64,000 nucleotides of DNA, taken from Chlorocebus sabaeus. Lineage: Eukaryota; Chordata; Mammalia; Primates; Cercopithecidae. Where the stretch lies: assembly GCF_047675955.1 (NCBI RefSeq), contig NC_132918.1, forward strand, positions 87,989,879-88,053,878, in the 5' to 3' direction. How positions within the stretch are numbered: the first letter of the stretch is position 1; each line of letters starts with the position of its first letter. This document shows positions 1 to 17,260 of this stretch, in pieces. The notes beneath the pieces are model-generated. The model saw only the letters and a list, made by a program, of their open reading frames with translations. It was not told the DNA's origin and ran no database searches. Made by a program: the position numbers and the translations under genes.

Positions 1-91
1 TGAATCCATTCCTAATTCATCTTTATAAACATGTTCATTAACCCTAGATGAATCCATTCCTAATTCATCTTTATAAACATGTTCATTAACA
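1..91. repeat. 48-bp tandem duplication at window edge
   Basis: Two head-to-tail copies with a 48-base period (1-48 and 49-96). The first 42 bases of each copy are identical, after which they diverge. Copy 1 starts at the window edge, so more copies may lie to the left. The unit does not resemble a family I know. Confidence 0.9.
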
Positions 92-284
92 CTTTTTGGA
101 TTACATAAATTAACAATGATATTAATTGGGTGAAAAATAGAAAGTGTCCCTTATTCTATCCTCATGCTTTAAAAAAAACCTTAGATGTTATTAATGTATA
201 CATGACATTGTGCTATTAAAATGCGTTCGTGTCCACTAGTTCATTTATTTCCTACAAATAAAACAAAAAAGCAAGATAAAAAGG

Positions 285-576
285 AGCAATGGTTATTAAC
301 TTTATACCTTACTTTTATAGATGAGAAAACCAAGCCATAGACAGATAAAGTCGTGCAGGGCATAGGATGAGACATGAAAGGCTCCTAGAGCTTGAAATTT
401 AAGGAGGCACTCACTCTCAGGGTTGTGCAAGTACAGGTTGGCCCCTGAGTGGGGGGTTCTACCTTAAGTTGTGTGCCTTAGTTAACTCATTCACTTTAGT
501 CCCAGCCCTGAAAATGGCTTACCCCAAATCATATGGCTAGGCAGTGGGAGGATAAGTGCTAAGATCAGACTCTGGG
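285..576 (+). repeat. Possible split MIR remnant
   Basis: Positions 310-340 resemble the MIR core segment (tagatgagaaaaccaagcc) and 515-576 resemble the following MIR segment (ccaaatcatatggctaggca). About 150 unassigned bases lie between them. The match is worn and the assignment weak. Confidence 0.35.
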
Positions 577-668
577 GCAAATATACCTTTCTCTCCCTAC
601 CATGCCTTATAGATTAGGAAATACACACTTACATTAGAAAATGCAGAATTCCACCTGCTTTAACTTAG

Positions 669-1145
669 TGTGGAGGCTTGAATAATACCCCCCACCAAAG
701 AAGCCCACATTCGAATCCCCAAACCTGTGAACAGGTTATCTCATATGGAAAAATGGACTTGATGAGCATGATCAAATTAAGGATCATGAAATGGTAGGAT
801 TATCCTGAATTATCTGGTGGGACTGGTGTAAACATAAGGGTCTTTATAAGAGTGAGGCAGGAGAGTCAGAGTCAGAGAGGGAGATGTGGAGACAGAAGCC
901 GAGGGGTACGTGATGCTATTCTTGAAAGGAGGTCATAAATCAGGGAATGTAGACAATCTTTAGAAGTTGGAAAATGCAACATCCTAAAGCTTTCTGAGGG
1001 AACACGACTCAGCTGATACCTTGACTTTAGTCTATAATACCTGTTTTGGACTCCTGACATTCCTGAACTGTGAAATAATATATTTATGTTGTTTTAAGTC
1101 AATAAGTTTGGGTAATTTGTTATAGCAGCAATAGAAAACCACATA
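669..1145 (+). mobile_element. Solo LTR of MaLR (MLT1-like) type
   Basis: The sequence begins with TG and carries the usual order of MaLR LTR landmarks: an internal gggtctttataagag segment, a gagtcagagagggagatgtg block, and a 3' end with ctgtgaaataata followed by a ttgttatagcagcaat tail. The five bases cttag occur at 664-668 and again at 1146-1150, as expected for the 5-bp target duplication of an ERVL-MaLR element. No internal sequence or partner LTR is seen, so it is a solo LTR. The exact subfamily is uncertain. Confidence 0.75.
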
Positions 1146-1150
1146 CTTAG

Positions 1151-2636
1151 TTTAAAGTATTTGGTCAGTCTCATAAAACCATATTCAACTATAGTCACTA
1201 GTAAGACCTCTGGATGTAAAAAACTAAGTTAATGATTGTCATTTACTATAGACATATAAGTAGGCACTTAATTTATGTATGACTAACAGGTAAGCCCATA
1301 GAAAACACCTGGGTCCCTTCTCCTTTACTAAAGGTCTGTATTTATTTTGGCTATGTAATGAGGCTTTGATTTGCTTCTCTCTTCCCCAAATCTGACTAAT
1401 TGCCGCCCTCCTTAAGAAACTGGAGGAGCTGGTATTGCTCTTCTTGTGTCAAATAGCCTTTGATCATATGTGCTTTCCTGCAAAGCCATACAAATTATAA
1501 AAACCACAAAAGTGTCAGTTTGAAGTGAGGGAGATCTGAGTATTTCCTCTTAAAAAGAGAACTTGAGAGGTTAGCCATAATGTACACCCTGGAGTAACTT
1601 CCATGCATGTGGGAAAAGGGTGGATTCTAAATTCAGTGTGGCACAATACACCACTCACATGTAGCCAAAATTTTCTTTGATTATTTTCTAGAAAGAGTCC
1701 ATGTTGGAGGCTAATATACCACCTCTCAGTAGGTTTAATACAGTGAGTGTTTCTCCAAAGATGGAAATGATTGCTATTTCTTAGTGGATAGCCAAATAAA
1801 GTAGTTGGCTCATGTTTAGGTGCCATGTTTTATACAAAAAATCATCTAAAATACTTAAATCACGTTCAGTGTGGTAAGCTGTGTATACTGTGGGAGACAC
1901 CTGGGAACTGAGCCAACAGAGGGAATAGATTCTCGTCTTCTGCTGGTGTGTACACTCACTGGGGAAAATGGTAGACAGAATCATCAACATTCCTTAGGAT
2001 GTTATTGCTTTTTCTCTTGCTTGCTGTTCTTGTTTGCTGTTCTCTCTCTCTCTCTGATAAGCACATGCAATCGAATTTGAAAAAAATTAAAAATTAAATG
2101 TGACATAATGCTACTCCTTCATAAAATTATTTTTTTTCCACTGCACCCTGCAAAATCTCATTCACCAATATAGCATTAGAGAGATTGTTGGTGGGAGTAG
2201 AATTCAGGCAGGTGGAAGGCTGGGAAGATGATGAAATAGACTTGTCTGTGAGCCCCAGAGTTGGAACTCGTATTGGTAGAGAACTGGAGACACAGACTCA
2301 ATATGAGTAAGAACTTTCTTTTAGTCCAAATCTTTCAGAAGTAAAAATATTTTTTTCTGAAGGTGATGATATTCCTAATACCCCAGATATTCAAGCAGAG
2401 ATTAGCCAACCACAATGTAAGGAATTGACTAAAGCACTGAATGAAAGATACGAGAGTTTTTTAGATCCCTTTTAAATGAATATTTTTCATTATGATATTT
2501 ATACTGTTCCATTTCTCCAGAATATTTGGTTCTCTCTTTTTAAGACTGTAAACTGGCCGTAAGTAAAAATACATGTTATTATGTTATATCTTATTCCCTA
2601 GGTAAGATTGTTTGCTCACCATAGAAATTCCAAAAT
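1151..2636. other. Non-repetitive stretch
   Basis: No repeat family, splice-framed coding segment or RNA gene is recognisable. A short CT tract lies at about 2040-2056. Open frames here are short and lack coding features. Confidence 0.5.
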
Positions 2637-3942
<1,306 letters not shown>

Positions 3943-4090
3943 TCTCCAGACTAGCAGTATTGTTATCACCTGGGAGCTTATTACAAATACAGACTCTTCG
4001 GTCCCTTGCCAGATCTACTAAATCAGAATCTGTATTTTAACAGAATCCCCAGGTGGTTCTCATGCACATATATTTTAGGAGCACTGTACT
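3943..4090 (+). mobile_element. MER5-type hAT (Charlie) remnant
   Basis: The order cacctgggagcttattacaa, a ctactaaatcagaatctgta block, then a ccaggtggttctcatgcac end matches the non-autonomous MER5A/B elements mobilised by hAT-Charlie transposases. The terminal inverted repeats are worn. Confidence 0.7.
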
Positions 4091-4235
4091 AAATAGTGTT
4101 TAAGATGTTCTAGTATGCTCATGAGCATGGAAAATAATACTACTAGTAGTAAAATAGGAGTCATTCCAAATATATATATGTGCATTTTTTTGCGTATTAC
4201 AAAACATTTTCACAATTATTACCAAATTTGAGCTT
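4091..4235. other. AT-rich non-repetitive spacer
   Basis: Short AT-rich sequence containing a small tat/ata run near 4170. No gene or repeat family is recognised. Confidence 0.4.
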
Positions 4236-4395
4236 TCCCATAACCTTGTAAGGTAGGTAGGTGCCATTATCTTCTTTTTACAGTTGAAACAATTAAAGTT
4301 CACGGTGATTAATAGTTGTGCCCAAGATATATGCAGGTGACTAAGGAGCCTAAATTCAAACTCCGATCTGTTCTCCCTAAGTGCATATTTCTTTC
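4236..4395 (+). mobile_element. MIR (SINE) remnant
   Basis: The aggtaggtgccattatc segment, a ttacagttgaaac core and a gtgcccaagatatatgcagg segment occur in MIR order. The copy is highly diverged. Confidence 0.6.
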
Positions 4396-5040
4396 TCATT
4401 ATTGTTAGAGCGTGTGCTGTGAGTTTGTCTGCTTTTGTCCCCAGGAGTAACAAGATTCTACAAAGCCACGCATACACTCTCAAGGTATAAAAACAAGAAT
4501 AAGCATCTAAAACGATCAGCTAGACCTGTGGTTGTCGTGTGTGGCTGAGTTTGTGCAGGACTTTTCTGATTCCAGTGGGATCAAATTTGACCCTCGGTCA
4601 TGTTAGGTCTAGATTCTGAAAAGTCGGGCACCAGCTACTTCACGATATGGCTTGATTTAGGATTGATCACACAGGTCAACTTGGTGATACCCAGACCTAG
4701 TCAGACTATGAACTTACAATTCTTTTAGGGACTCTACTGCTCCAGAAAGATTTCCCAGGCCAGCCACTGAAACACAGACCAATAGAGCAAACGCTCTGTA
4801 TTATACACCTCCTCTGGCAAGAGATGCTCAAAAATGCTTTTGATGATGACAGCAGGACCTATTAGTCACTAAGTGTCATGTATAATGTAACCGTTGCTCT
4901 AGGAGCTTTTATGCTTGGTCCTGCAATGCAGAGGGCCTTGTGACAAGTAAAGCCAGAAGTCAAGGATGCTAAGGAGACACAGGCTAAAAGAGTTCTCCAG
5001 CCTCCCTTGGAATCTAGTAACGCTGAGAAACCTGAGACTG
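4396..5040. other. Non-repetitive stretch
   Basis: No repeat family, RNA gene or exon-like segment is recognised. Confidence 0.45.
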
Positions 5041-5337
5041 TTTTTTGTGAGACAGAGTCTTGCTCTGTTGCCCAGGCTGGAGGGAAGTGACATGATCTTG
5101 GTTCACTGCACCCCACTGCCTCCCAGGTTCAAGTGATTCTCCTGCCTTAGCCTCGAGTAGCTGGGACTGCAGGTGTGCACCACTATGCCTGGCTAATTTT
5201 TATATTTTGAGTAGAGATGAGGTTTCACCATGTGGCCCAGGCTGGTCTCGAATTCCTGGATCACAAGAATTTAGTGATCCTCCTGCCTCGGCCTCCCAAA
5301 GTGCTGGGATCACAGGTGTGAGCCACTGTGCCCAGCT
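5041..5337 (-). mobile_element. Alu (S-type)
   Basis: A full Alu in reverse: short T run, right arm, then left arm ending in gtgagccactgtgcccagc. A degraded target duplication (tgagact) is visible at 5033-5039 and 5345-5351. Confidence 0.92.
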
Positions 5338-6699
5338 AGATACTTGAGACTCTTGAAGAAACTCATGGGCTTATAAATACAGGGGCAGTAGAACTGGGAA
5401 AGAATGTCTCAGGGCAGGGGTGCAAGGACAGGCTAAGTGTAGCAGACATGTCTTTTGTTGCTGTAGTGCGTAAACAAATTTATAATACAATTATTTTTAT
5501 AAGAGCTTGATATACAATTTTTAGCAAAGTAGTTTTGTGTCCATGTGTTCATATTTGAGAGATTTTAAGCAGAGGAATAAACTTACTGAGCCTCTCATTT
5601 AATATTTTTAATTAACATCTTTGAAAATTAATCAATTTATTTGTAATGGGCTACACAGGTCCTTAAAGAGATTTTTAAATAAAAAGGGGTTGTTGATAAC
5701 ACAGAACTTTTGCCTGACCTGAGGAGTGGATGTCGCAGAATATACAAGAACAGTAACAGCAAAAATAAACCGATGCTAACTCAAAACTTAACCCCTAGTC
5801 TGATGGATCAGTGAATCTCCCATTTAGATTTTGGAAGATTCAGTTCCTACATGCATAATTCACGTAAGGTACTTCCTTAATTGTATACAATCTATCTGTT
5901 TTTTCCTAAACGTAAAGCATTCCCTTGGGATATTGAAGTAGTAATTCTTATGCTCTACTGACTCACCATTTCTTTCCTATAATTCTGAGATGATAAAAAT
6001 CAAATTCTGACTACATTTCTATCCCTTTCTTTCTTCATTCTCCAAAAGCCTAATCATGCAAAAACTCACAGGCACAACCTTTCTGGTTTATGGAATCTCA
6101 TTTTGTAATGACGTTACTTATGCCCACATTCTTGTTAAAACATTAAACACCGTGTCTGACTTCAGTCTCATCTGCTGGGATGAGACTGTTCTCATCTACT
6201 GGGAGAAAGTCTGTTCTTTCCTCGGCGTGATTTTCTCTTTAGAGGCTGACTTGCCTTACGAATTTTCATCTATCATTTTCCCCATTTCCTTCACTTAGGA
6301 GAGGAAAAGAAAAGCACAATCTATGGCAAACCGGAAAGAAAAAGAAAATGCTGTGTGTTAAAAGCTTTTTTATAATAATCTTCCTTGACCAGTCCCCTGT
6401 GCATTAGAGAAATGTCCCTGCTTGACGCGATGTATGTGCTTGTCTTGTGCAGACTTCAAGACATACTTGGTTCCTTACCATTTTATCGCATGGCATCTTG
6501 GGGAAACAGTATGGCAAAGACATTATTTAGATTAAAATAGTGATGATTTTTATGACAGAATATGGAAAAATTTGGTGTTTTCATGTGGAAAAGAATTATC
6601 CAAAATTTCAGAGTAGATTAGTACAGGTAAGAAGGCCCTATGTGGGCACCCATGCTTCAGATTTTTCTCTGCTTTTTGGTTTATAGTTAAGACATTACT
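5338..6699. other. Non-repetitive stretch
   Basis: AT-rich unique-looking DNA. No coding exon, RNA gene or confident repeat is seen. Confidence 0.45.
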
Positions 6700-6850
6700 A
6701 TAAATTAGGTTCCAATATATGCTCAACTTTAGAGACGAGAAAATGGAAGTTCAGAGAGTTTGGGTTACTTGTCCAAAGTCACACAGCTAGCTACTAGCAA
6801 AGCTAGGATTCAAATCCAGAACGGATGATTTAAACCATTTATACTACATC
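6700..6850 (+). mobile_element. MIR (SINE) remnant
   Basis: Contains agacgagaaaatggaagttc, then a ttgtccaaagtcacacagct segment and a tagcaaagctaggattcaaa segment in the standard MIR order. One of the clearer MIR copies in the window. Confidence 0.72.
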
Positions 6851-7228
6851 ACTACTTACATGAAATGCTATAGTGCTTTTAAATTATAAAGCACAGGCAA
6901 AGTTGTTGTCTCCTTCAGGTTTATGCTGCCAATTTTTTCCTCCTGACTTTTCCTCCATTCTGGAATATATGCCTCTATCTAAACCTGTTGGAAACCTCCT
7001 TCTCATCTTGCAAAAGCTCACTCTACAAAATTCCTCTTCTCCCATTCTTCCCTCATTTTCCTCATTGGTGGTAATACCTCTCTAAAAAGATACACTAATA
7101 TATGTTGCTAAAAGAAATCCTAAGACTACCAAAAAGGCTGAATTCCTCCTTCCTGTGCCCTATCCCAAACCCTTTCCTTGAAATAACCATTTTTGCTAAG
7201 CATTTCTTTGAACACACATACATAGAAA
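6851..7228. other. Non-repetitive stretch
   Basis: Pyrimidine-rich on the plus strand around 6930-7080 (many ctcc/ttcc runs). It may be a very worn L2 fragment, but I cannot support that firmly. Confidence 0.35.
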
Positions 7229-7230
7229 TA

Positions 7231-8508
<1,278 letters not shown>

Positions 8509-8646
8509 TACATGGTTTTGTTGTGTTTTTTAGAAAAATGAATAATTTCTTTTTATATTATTCTGTTATATTTTTTCCCCACTTAATAGAATGTCCAGAA
8601 AATCTTTGCATCTCAGCATGCCTGAAGCTTCCTTGTTCTTATTTAC

Positions 8647-9178
8647 TTATTTTTTATTATTATACTTTAAGTTCTGGGGTACATGAGCAGAACGTGCAGA
8701 TTTGTTACATAGGTATACAGGTGCCATGGTTTGCTGCACCCATCAACCTGTCATCTACATTAGTTATTTCTCCTAATGCTATCCTTCCCCTAGCCCCTCC
8801 TCCCCCGACAGGCCCTGGTGTGTGATGTTCCCCTCCCTGTGTCCATGTGTTCCCATTGTTCATCTCCCACTTATGAGTTAGAACATGCGGTGTTTAGTTT
8901 TCTGTTCTTGTGTTAGTTTGCTGAGAATTATGGTTTCCAGCTTCATCCATGTCCCTGCAAAATACATGAATCCATCCGTTTTATGACTGCATAGTATTCC
9001 ATGGTGTATATGTACCACATTTTCTTTATCCAGTCTATCACTGATGGGCATTTGGTTTGGTTCCAAGTCTTTGCAATTATGAATAGTGCCACGGTAAACA
9101 TGTGTGTGCATGTGTCTTTATGGTAGAATGATTTATAATCCTTTGTGTACACCCAGTAATGGGATTGCCTCATTCTTT
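8647..9178 (-). mobile_element. 5'-truncated primate L1, 3' end
   Basis: Reverse complement of an L1 3'UTR plus the ORF2 C-terminal region: a T-rich start, ttatactttaagttctgggg, a ctgcatagtattccatggtg block, and a stop at cccagtaatggg. The nonamer cttatttac at 8638-8646 recurs at 9199-9207 and may be the target duplication, which would leave about 20 unexplained bases at the 5' junction. ORF2 coding is broken by several stops. Confidence 0.85.
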
Positions 9179-9207
9179 TAATTGTTCACCTGGCACTGCT
9201 TATTTAC

Positions 9208-9890
9208 AATGAGTCTTCCCTTCTTGGAATATGGCTTGTCTTTCCATTTTTTCAGGTCTTTCTTTATGCATTTTAGTAAGTCATATAGTTCTTGCATTTC
9301 TAGAAATTTTATAGTTTTGGTTGCTGTAGTGATTGTGATTTTTATTTTGTGTTTTCTAATTGGCTTTGCTCATGTGTAGGAAAGCTATTGATCTTGAATC
9401 TAGCCACATTGCTGAATTCCTAATGTTTATACTTTTAAAAATTGATTCTTGTAGATTTTCTAGATAGGTGATCCTATTAACTGAAAAAAATCTCACCTTT
9501 TCCCCCATAACTAATAGATTTCTTTGTTCCTTTATTTTGTCTTGTTTTTGGGTAAGATCCCTAGGATGATGTCAAATAAAAGTGGTGATTGTAAGGGGCA
9601 CCTTTAACTCATTTTGTATCTAACGGAGAATGTTCCTAATGTTATTACATTTACTTTAGGTTCTTGGTACATGGCCTCTTTCTAGTATGGGAATTTTCTG
9701 ATGGCTTTTAATCAATCAGGAATAGCTGTTAAATTTTATCAAATTATTTTTTCTGTCATAATTTTGGTACCTACTGAGATTACCTTACAGTTTAACTTAT
9801 TTTTTTTTCGGTTAATATAGTGAATTACCCGAATGAAGTTTCTGCTTATGCCATTTTGTACTCCTCTTACTGGCTTCCCAGTTTTAATCT
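9208..9890 (-). mobile_element. Ancient L1 (L1M-type) ORF2 fragment
   Basis: Antisense L1 ORF2 at high divergence. Landmarks are tggcttgtctttccattttt, a cttgcatttctagaaatttt block, and caaataaaagtggtgattgt followed by the equivalent of the gggcatccttgtctt region, in the order expected for the reverse-transcriptase domain on the minus strand. No usable frame remains. The younger L1 at 8647-9178 lies against its edge. Confidence 0.7.
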
Positions 9891-10494
9891 TTTAAATGGT
9901 TCTTGTTTGCATGCCTGCCACCCTCCTCATCTGCACAAAAAAACCCTGAAAGTTCCTTGAAAACCATGTAACTTTCATATTGTGGATTCTCAATTAATGG
10001 TGATTGATACACCTTTATAAAAATTCACATTTATTATGTCAGCTGAGTAACACTGCAGTCATGCCGTTAGATGATATGCTTAAGTTTTAAATATCATAAA
10101 CTGAAGTTTGGCTTTGAGGACTCAAACCAAGTTAGAGCCAGAGCTAGGTCCAGAGCTAGGTCTCAAATTTAAGTTCTATTACTTAAGGGCAACTGCTCTT
10201 TTTGCTGATTCATGGATAATAATTTTTCTGGATTTGTGGCATTCATCATCAGAGGCGGTGTTCACATTTTCCACATTTGTTGGAGACCCTGGGCAGCTGC
10301 GAACCGGTGTTCTCACTACCTGAATGGTAGTGAATGACGCTTCCTAACTGGAGGGGAAAGGACTGATTTGGTGATAGTTTTCTTATTAGGCCCCATTATT
10401 GACCAGTACCCAACCAGCCTCATTCAAGTGCTATTATAAATACATACAGCAAAAAGAGTTTCATTAAAAGGACTCTTGACGCTCCTTTCAGGGG
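9891..10494. other. Non-repetitive stretch
   Basis: No recognised repeat or gene. A short partial repeat of gagctaggtc occurs near 10140-10163. Confidence 0.4.
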
Positions 10495-10552
10495 CCTGAT
10501 ACTGAGTCCCAGGCAATTACCAACCTGATACTGAGTCCCAGGCAATTGTCAA
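10495..10552. repeat. 29-bp tandem duplication
   Basis: Two adjacent copies of a 29-base unit beginning cctgatactgagtcccaggc (10495-10523 and 10524-10552). The first 24 bases are identical. Not part of a family I know. Confidence 0.9.
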
Positions 10553-10887
10553 AACTTGACCTCTTTTAGAATGACAGAAGGTCCAAGTTGGCAGGGTCCT
10601 TAGCGCTAATCTGTGCCACCATCCTTGCGCCCTCCCCACCCCCCACTTTTAATAGATCGGAAAAATGAGATTCAGGGGAAAAATGACTTTCACAGGTCAT
10701 GTTGTGCATTACCAAATATCTCAGGAGGTCTAGAACTACCTTATTTTAATATGGTTTAATTATTTGTTTTCTCTCACAGACAAAAGAAAGGGTTGGCTAT
10801 ATACATCTTTGCCCCTTATTCTGAGATAGCAGGACACTTAAGTGGATGTTGGGCAAAAATGAGATCAATTCTAAAACAAATTTGGAA

Positions 10888-12602
<1,715 letters not shown>

Positions 12603-12630
12603 ACACACACACACACACACACACACACAC
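12603..12630. repeat. (AC)14 microsatellite
   Basis: 28 bases of uninterrupted AC. Confidence 0.97.
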
Positions 12631-12671
12631 GAATTATCCTAGTAACAATAACATTTATATCATGCTTTATA

Positions 12672-12845
12672 GCCAGCAAACACTTTCATGTGCATGATCT
12701 CATTTAATGCTCACAAAATCCTTATGAGATAGCTTTTATTACCCACATTTGACAGAAAAAGAAACTGAGGTTCTCAGAGGGTATGTCACTTCCAGAAGGT
12801 CACACAGTGATTGGCAGACGCATACTTAAACCTTAACACCAGTGA
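12672..12845 (+). mobile_element. MIR (SINE) remnant
   Basis: Landmarks in order: gatctcatttaatgctcaca, tatgagatagcttttattac, a gaaactgaggttctcagagg segment and an aaggtcacacagtgattgg segment. Confidence 0.72.
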
Positions 12846-13329
12846 ACCTGCATTACGCTTTAACACAGATGAAGAGTGAACCATTATTTCATGCACTGAC
12901 AAATACTAAACATATCGGCCATGCACTCAGCAGCAATGTGTGGAGTCTTTGGTCTGATCACATCATATCACAGCTTTGTGTTATAGCACGTGGCTAACAC
13001 ATAACTCTCTCCTTCTGGCTCTGCAGAGTGCAACAGTGTCCTCTTGAAATGAATTTAGGAGATGGGGGTAGAGTGGGGGTAGAGTGGGGGTAGAGCAAAC
13101 CCTTCTCTGTCACCCTTGAACCAGGCAAGATACATATTCTACTCTTTTACCCTTAACATTTTCTCAGTAGTCTTAAAATGAAAATTGTTGTCCTTTTAAT
13201 AATTCAAAATCCGTAGTACTGGCTCCCATACCCAGCTTCATCTCCCATGACATGCCCCATGCACCCTGTCTCGGGCATGAACCCTGGTCATTCTTTTTCA
13301 GATGTGAAGTACTTTCAGCAGCTTTTCCA
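12846..13329. other. Non-repetitive stretch
   Basis: Contains the 11-bp triple repeat at 13063-13095. Otherwise no recognised gene or repeat. Confidence 0.4.
13063..13095. repeat. 11-bp unit repeated three times
   Basis: Three exact tandem copies of tgggggtagag. Confidence 0.95.
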
Positions 13330-13600
13330 TTTGACTCTGCTTAGCAATATCCTATTCATCCTTCAACTCTACCTCCTCTATTAATGCTTCCCTGATCTCT
13401 TTAATGCATATTCAGTGCCTTCCTAGCCATCAGTGAGGCTTAGTTCCTTCAGGTTTTATGATAGCCTATTGTTTTCCTTTCTGTGAGTCTGTCTTACTAG
13501 TGTGTCTGCCTAGAAGGTAGAGAACGGTCCTCATTAATTTCTATAACCCCCAACAAAACTCTGCATAAGTGTTCAGTAAATATTTGACTGTTATTGAATT
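13330..13600 (+). mobile_element. L2 (LINE2) 3' end remnant
   Basis: Follows the L2 3' consensus order: tcatccttcaactctacctc, a cttccctgatctcttt block, ctagaaggtagagaacggtc and a final cagtaaatatttgactgtta. Confidence 0.6.
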
Positions 13601-14028
13601 GTCATAGAAAAGCCTGTGAAACACCACCTGATTCTAAGAGCTAGGGTAAATCTTTTACTAAAATGGGAAGCATAAGGGAGCTGTGTCACCATGGTCATTG
13701 CTTATAAAATCAAGAAGAGACCAGCAAAGGTAGGAATCCCACCTCCATTTTCACGTTTATTCTTCTCTGTGAAGGACCAATAATTTTTAGAAAGATGTTT
13801 CTAGATTTCCTTCCTTCCTCGTCCTTAGCTGTGCACCAAATTGTCAAATTCCTGCCAAGAGAAAGCATTCCTGTTAGGGTCCCCTGTTGGATTGACAGTA
13901 TTTGCAATCAGAATATTGATCTCCAAGAAGGCTTTTCTGGTCCTGTGCCTACGCAATATTGGCTGCAGGATAATACTCATGTAAATATTCTAGTGGTATT
14001 CTAGCCTTGTTATGAGATTTCTCTTTAC
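13601..14028. other. Non-repetitive stretch
   Basis: No confident repeat, RNA gene or exon seen. Confidence 0.4.
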
Positions 14029-14352
<324 letters not shown>

Positions 14353-14469
14353 TGAAGTAATTTTTAACTCAGAAAAGTTGCAGAAATAGTACGAAGAATT
14401 GCCATAATTTATTCCCATTAATTTACACTATGGTCTTTTCGGAGGGCATTTTGCATCTAAAAAATGATT

Positions 14470-15323
<854 letters not shown>

Positions 15324-15575
15324 CTCAAGATACTTAAGTGAAAAAATGTACATCTTAAGCCGTGTTTATAATGTGACTTCAATTTTTCCAACAAAATGCC
15401 CACATATACAGAAGACAAGTAGTGTGGAAGTTTACATGTCAAAATTTTAACAGTTGATATTTCTAAATTGTGAGATTATGAGTCATATTAATTTCCTTTC
15501 TACTTTATTGTGTTTTCCAATTTTCCATAATAAACTACCATTACTCCTTTAGTTAGAAAAGAATAGATTATAAGT
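15324..15575 (+). mobile_element. Ancient L1M 3' part (right piece)
   Basis: Continues the L1M 3'UTR broken by the LTR: a taagtgaaaaaatg segment and then a tattgtgttttccaattttc block followed by an AT-rich end, typical of old L1 3' ends. Confidence 0.55.
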
Positions 15576-15639
15576 AACACAAAATACTTTTCAAAAAGCT
15601 TAAAGTTTTATTTAAGATTTATATAATATCAAATATATT

Positions 15640-15805
15640 AACATATTTGATCTCTGTAGCAATGCTATGAGGCAGGAATGGGATTAATGTTTTTGAATTC
15701 ATACATAACAAAATTGAGGCTTAGAAGAGTTAAGTCATATGGCCAAATAGCTTAATAGTCAGAATAGGGCTTCTGAGTATTAATCTAATCTCTCCATTAT
15801 ACCAC
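15640..15805 (+). mobile_element. MIR (SINE) remnant
   Basis: The segments caatgctatgaggcagg, acaaaattgaggcttagaag and gtcatatggccaaatagctt occur in MIR order, diverged. Confidence 0.58.
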
Positions 15806-15828
15806 AATTCTTTAAAATAGCTTCCTTC

Positions 15829-16140
15829 GGGCTGGGTGTGGTGGCTCACACCTGTAATCTCAGCACTTTGGGAGGCTAAGGTTGGATGGTCACTTGAGTG
15901 CAGAAGTTTGAGACAAACCTGGGTAACATGGCAAAACCCTGTCTCTACCAAAAAATAAAAAAAACCAGCCAGGCATGGTGGTGTAAACCTGTAGTCCCAG
16001 ATACTCAGGAGGCTAAGGTAGGAGGATCACTTGAGCCTGGGTGGTTGTGGCTACAGTACGCCGTGATCTTACCACTGCACTCCAGCCTGGGCAACAGAGT
16101 GAGACCCTGTCTCAAAAACAAATAAAACAATAAATATTAA
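15829..16140 (+). mobile_element. Alu (J-type)
   Basis: A full-length, strongly diverged Alu with the older left-arm form (ttgagacaaacctgggtaac) and an A-rich tail with interruptions. The flanks share cttcctt (15821-15827 and about 16146). Confidence 0.9.
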
Positions 16141-16260
16141 AACGTCTTCCTTTCATACACAAAGAAAAATCTAATAATTCTCTTTAATTATCCCCAACAA
16201 TTTATTAATGATACATATGAAAGTAGAAGAAATAATAACAACAGCAGTAATATGTTTCAT

Positions 16261-16398
16261 GGAGATCATTTAAGCTTAGTCTTAAATTGAAAGATTTGGG
16301 ATAAAAAAATATATAATATATACATAAATATATAGTGACTTGGAGATCATTTAAGCTTAGTCTTAAATTGAAAGATTTGGGATAAAAATATAGCGACT
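16261..16398. repeat. Tandem duplication beside an L1 junction
   Basis: A 47-base segment starting ggagatcatttaagcttagt occurs at 16261-16307 and again at 16342-16388, essentially identical. Each copy is followed by atatag(t/c)gact (16329-16339 and 16388-16398), so the unit extends to the L1 start. Copy 1 has about 20 extra AT bases. Confidence 0.92.
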
Positions 16399-16880
16399 GG
16401 GTATATACCCAAAGGAATGTAGGTCATGCTATCACAAAGACACATGCACATGTATGTTCATTGCAGCACTATTCACTACGGCAAAGACACGGAATCAATC
16501 TAAATGTCCATCAATGGTAGACTGGATAAAGAAAATGCGGTACATATACACCATGGAATACTATACAGCCATACAAAGGAGGCCATTATCCTTAGCAAAC
16601 TAATGCGGGAACAGAAAATTAAATATTGCACATTCTCACTCATAAGCGGGAGCTAAATGATGAGAACACATGGACACATAGAGGGGAACAGCAGACACTG
16701 GGGCCTACCTGAGGGTGGAGGGTAGGACGAAGGAGAGGATCAGGAAAAATAACTAACGGGTACTAGGCTTAACACCTGGGTGACAAAATAATCTGTACAA
16801 CAAATCCCTGTGATGTAAGTTTACCTAAATAACAAACCTGCACATGTACATTCTTTTTTAACCTAAAAGTTAAAAAAGAA
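16397..16880 (+). mobile_element. 5'-truncated L1 3' end
   Basis: Begins ctgggtatatacccaaagga, then gtccatcaatggtagactgg, a ccatggaatactatacagcc block, cacatggacacatagagggg, and the 3'UTR end with ctgcacatgtacattc. The ggtactaggcttaacacctg 3'UTR marks an older primate L1 than the current L1PA. The upstream junction coincides with the tandem duplication. Confidence 0.88.
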
Positions 16881-16919
16881 ACCTAAGTTTCATACAAAAA
16901 TACACAAATAAATGAATAA

Positions 16920-17248
<329 letters not shown>

Positions 17249-17260
17249 GTCACGGAGTTT

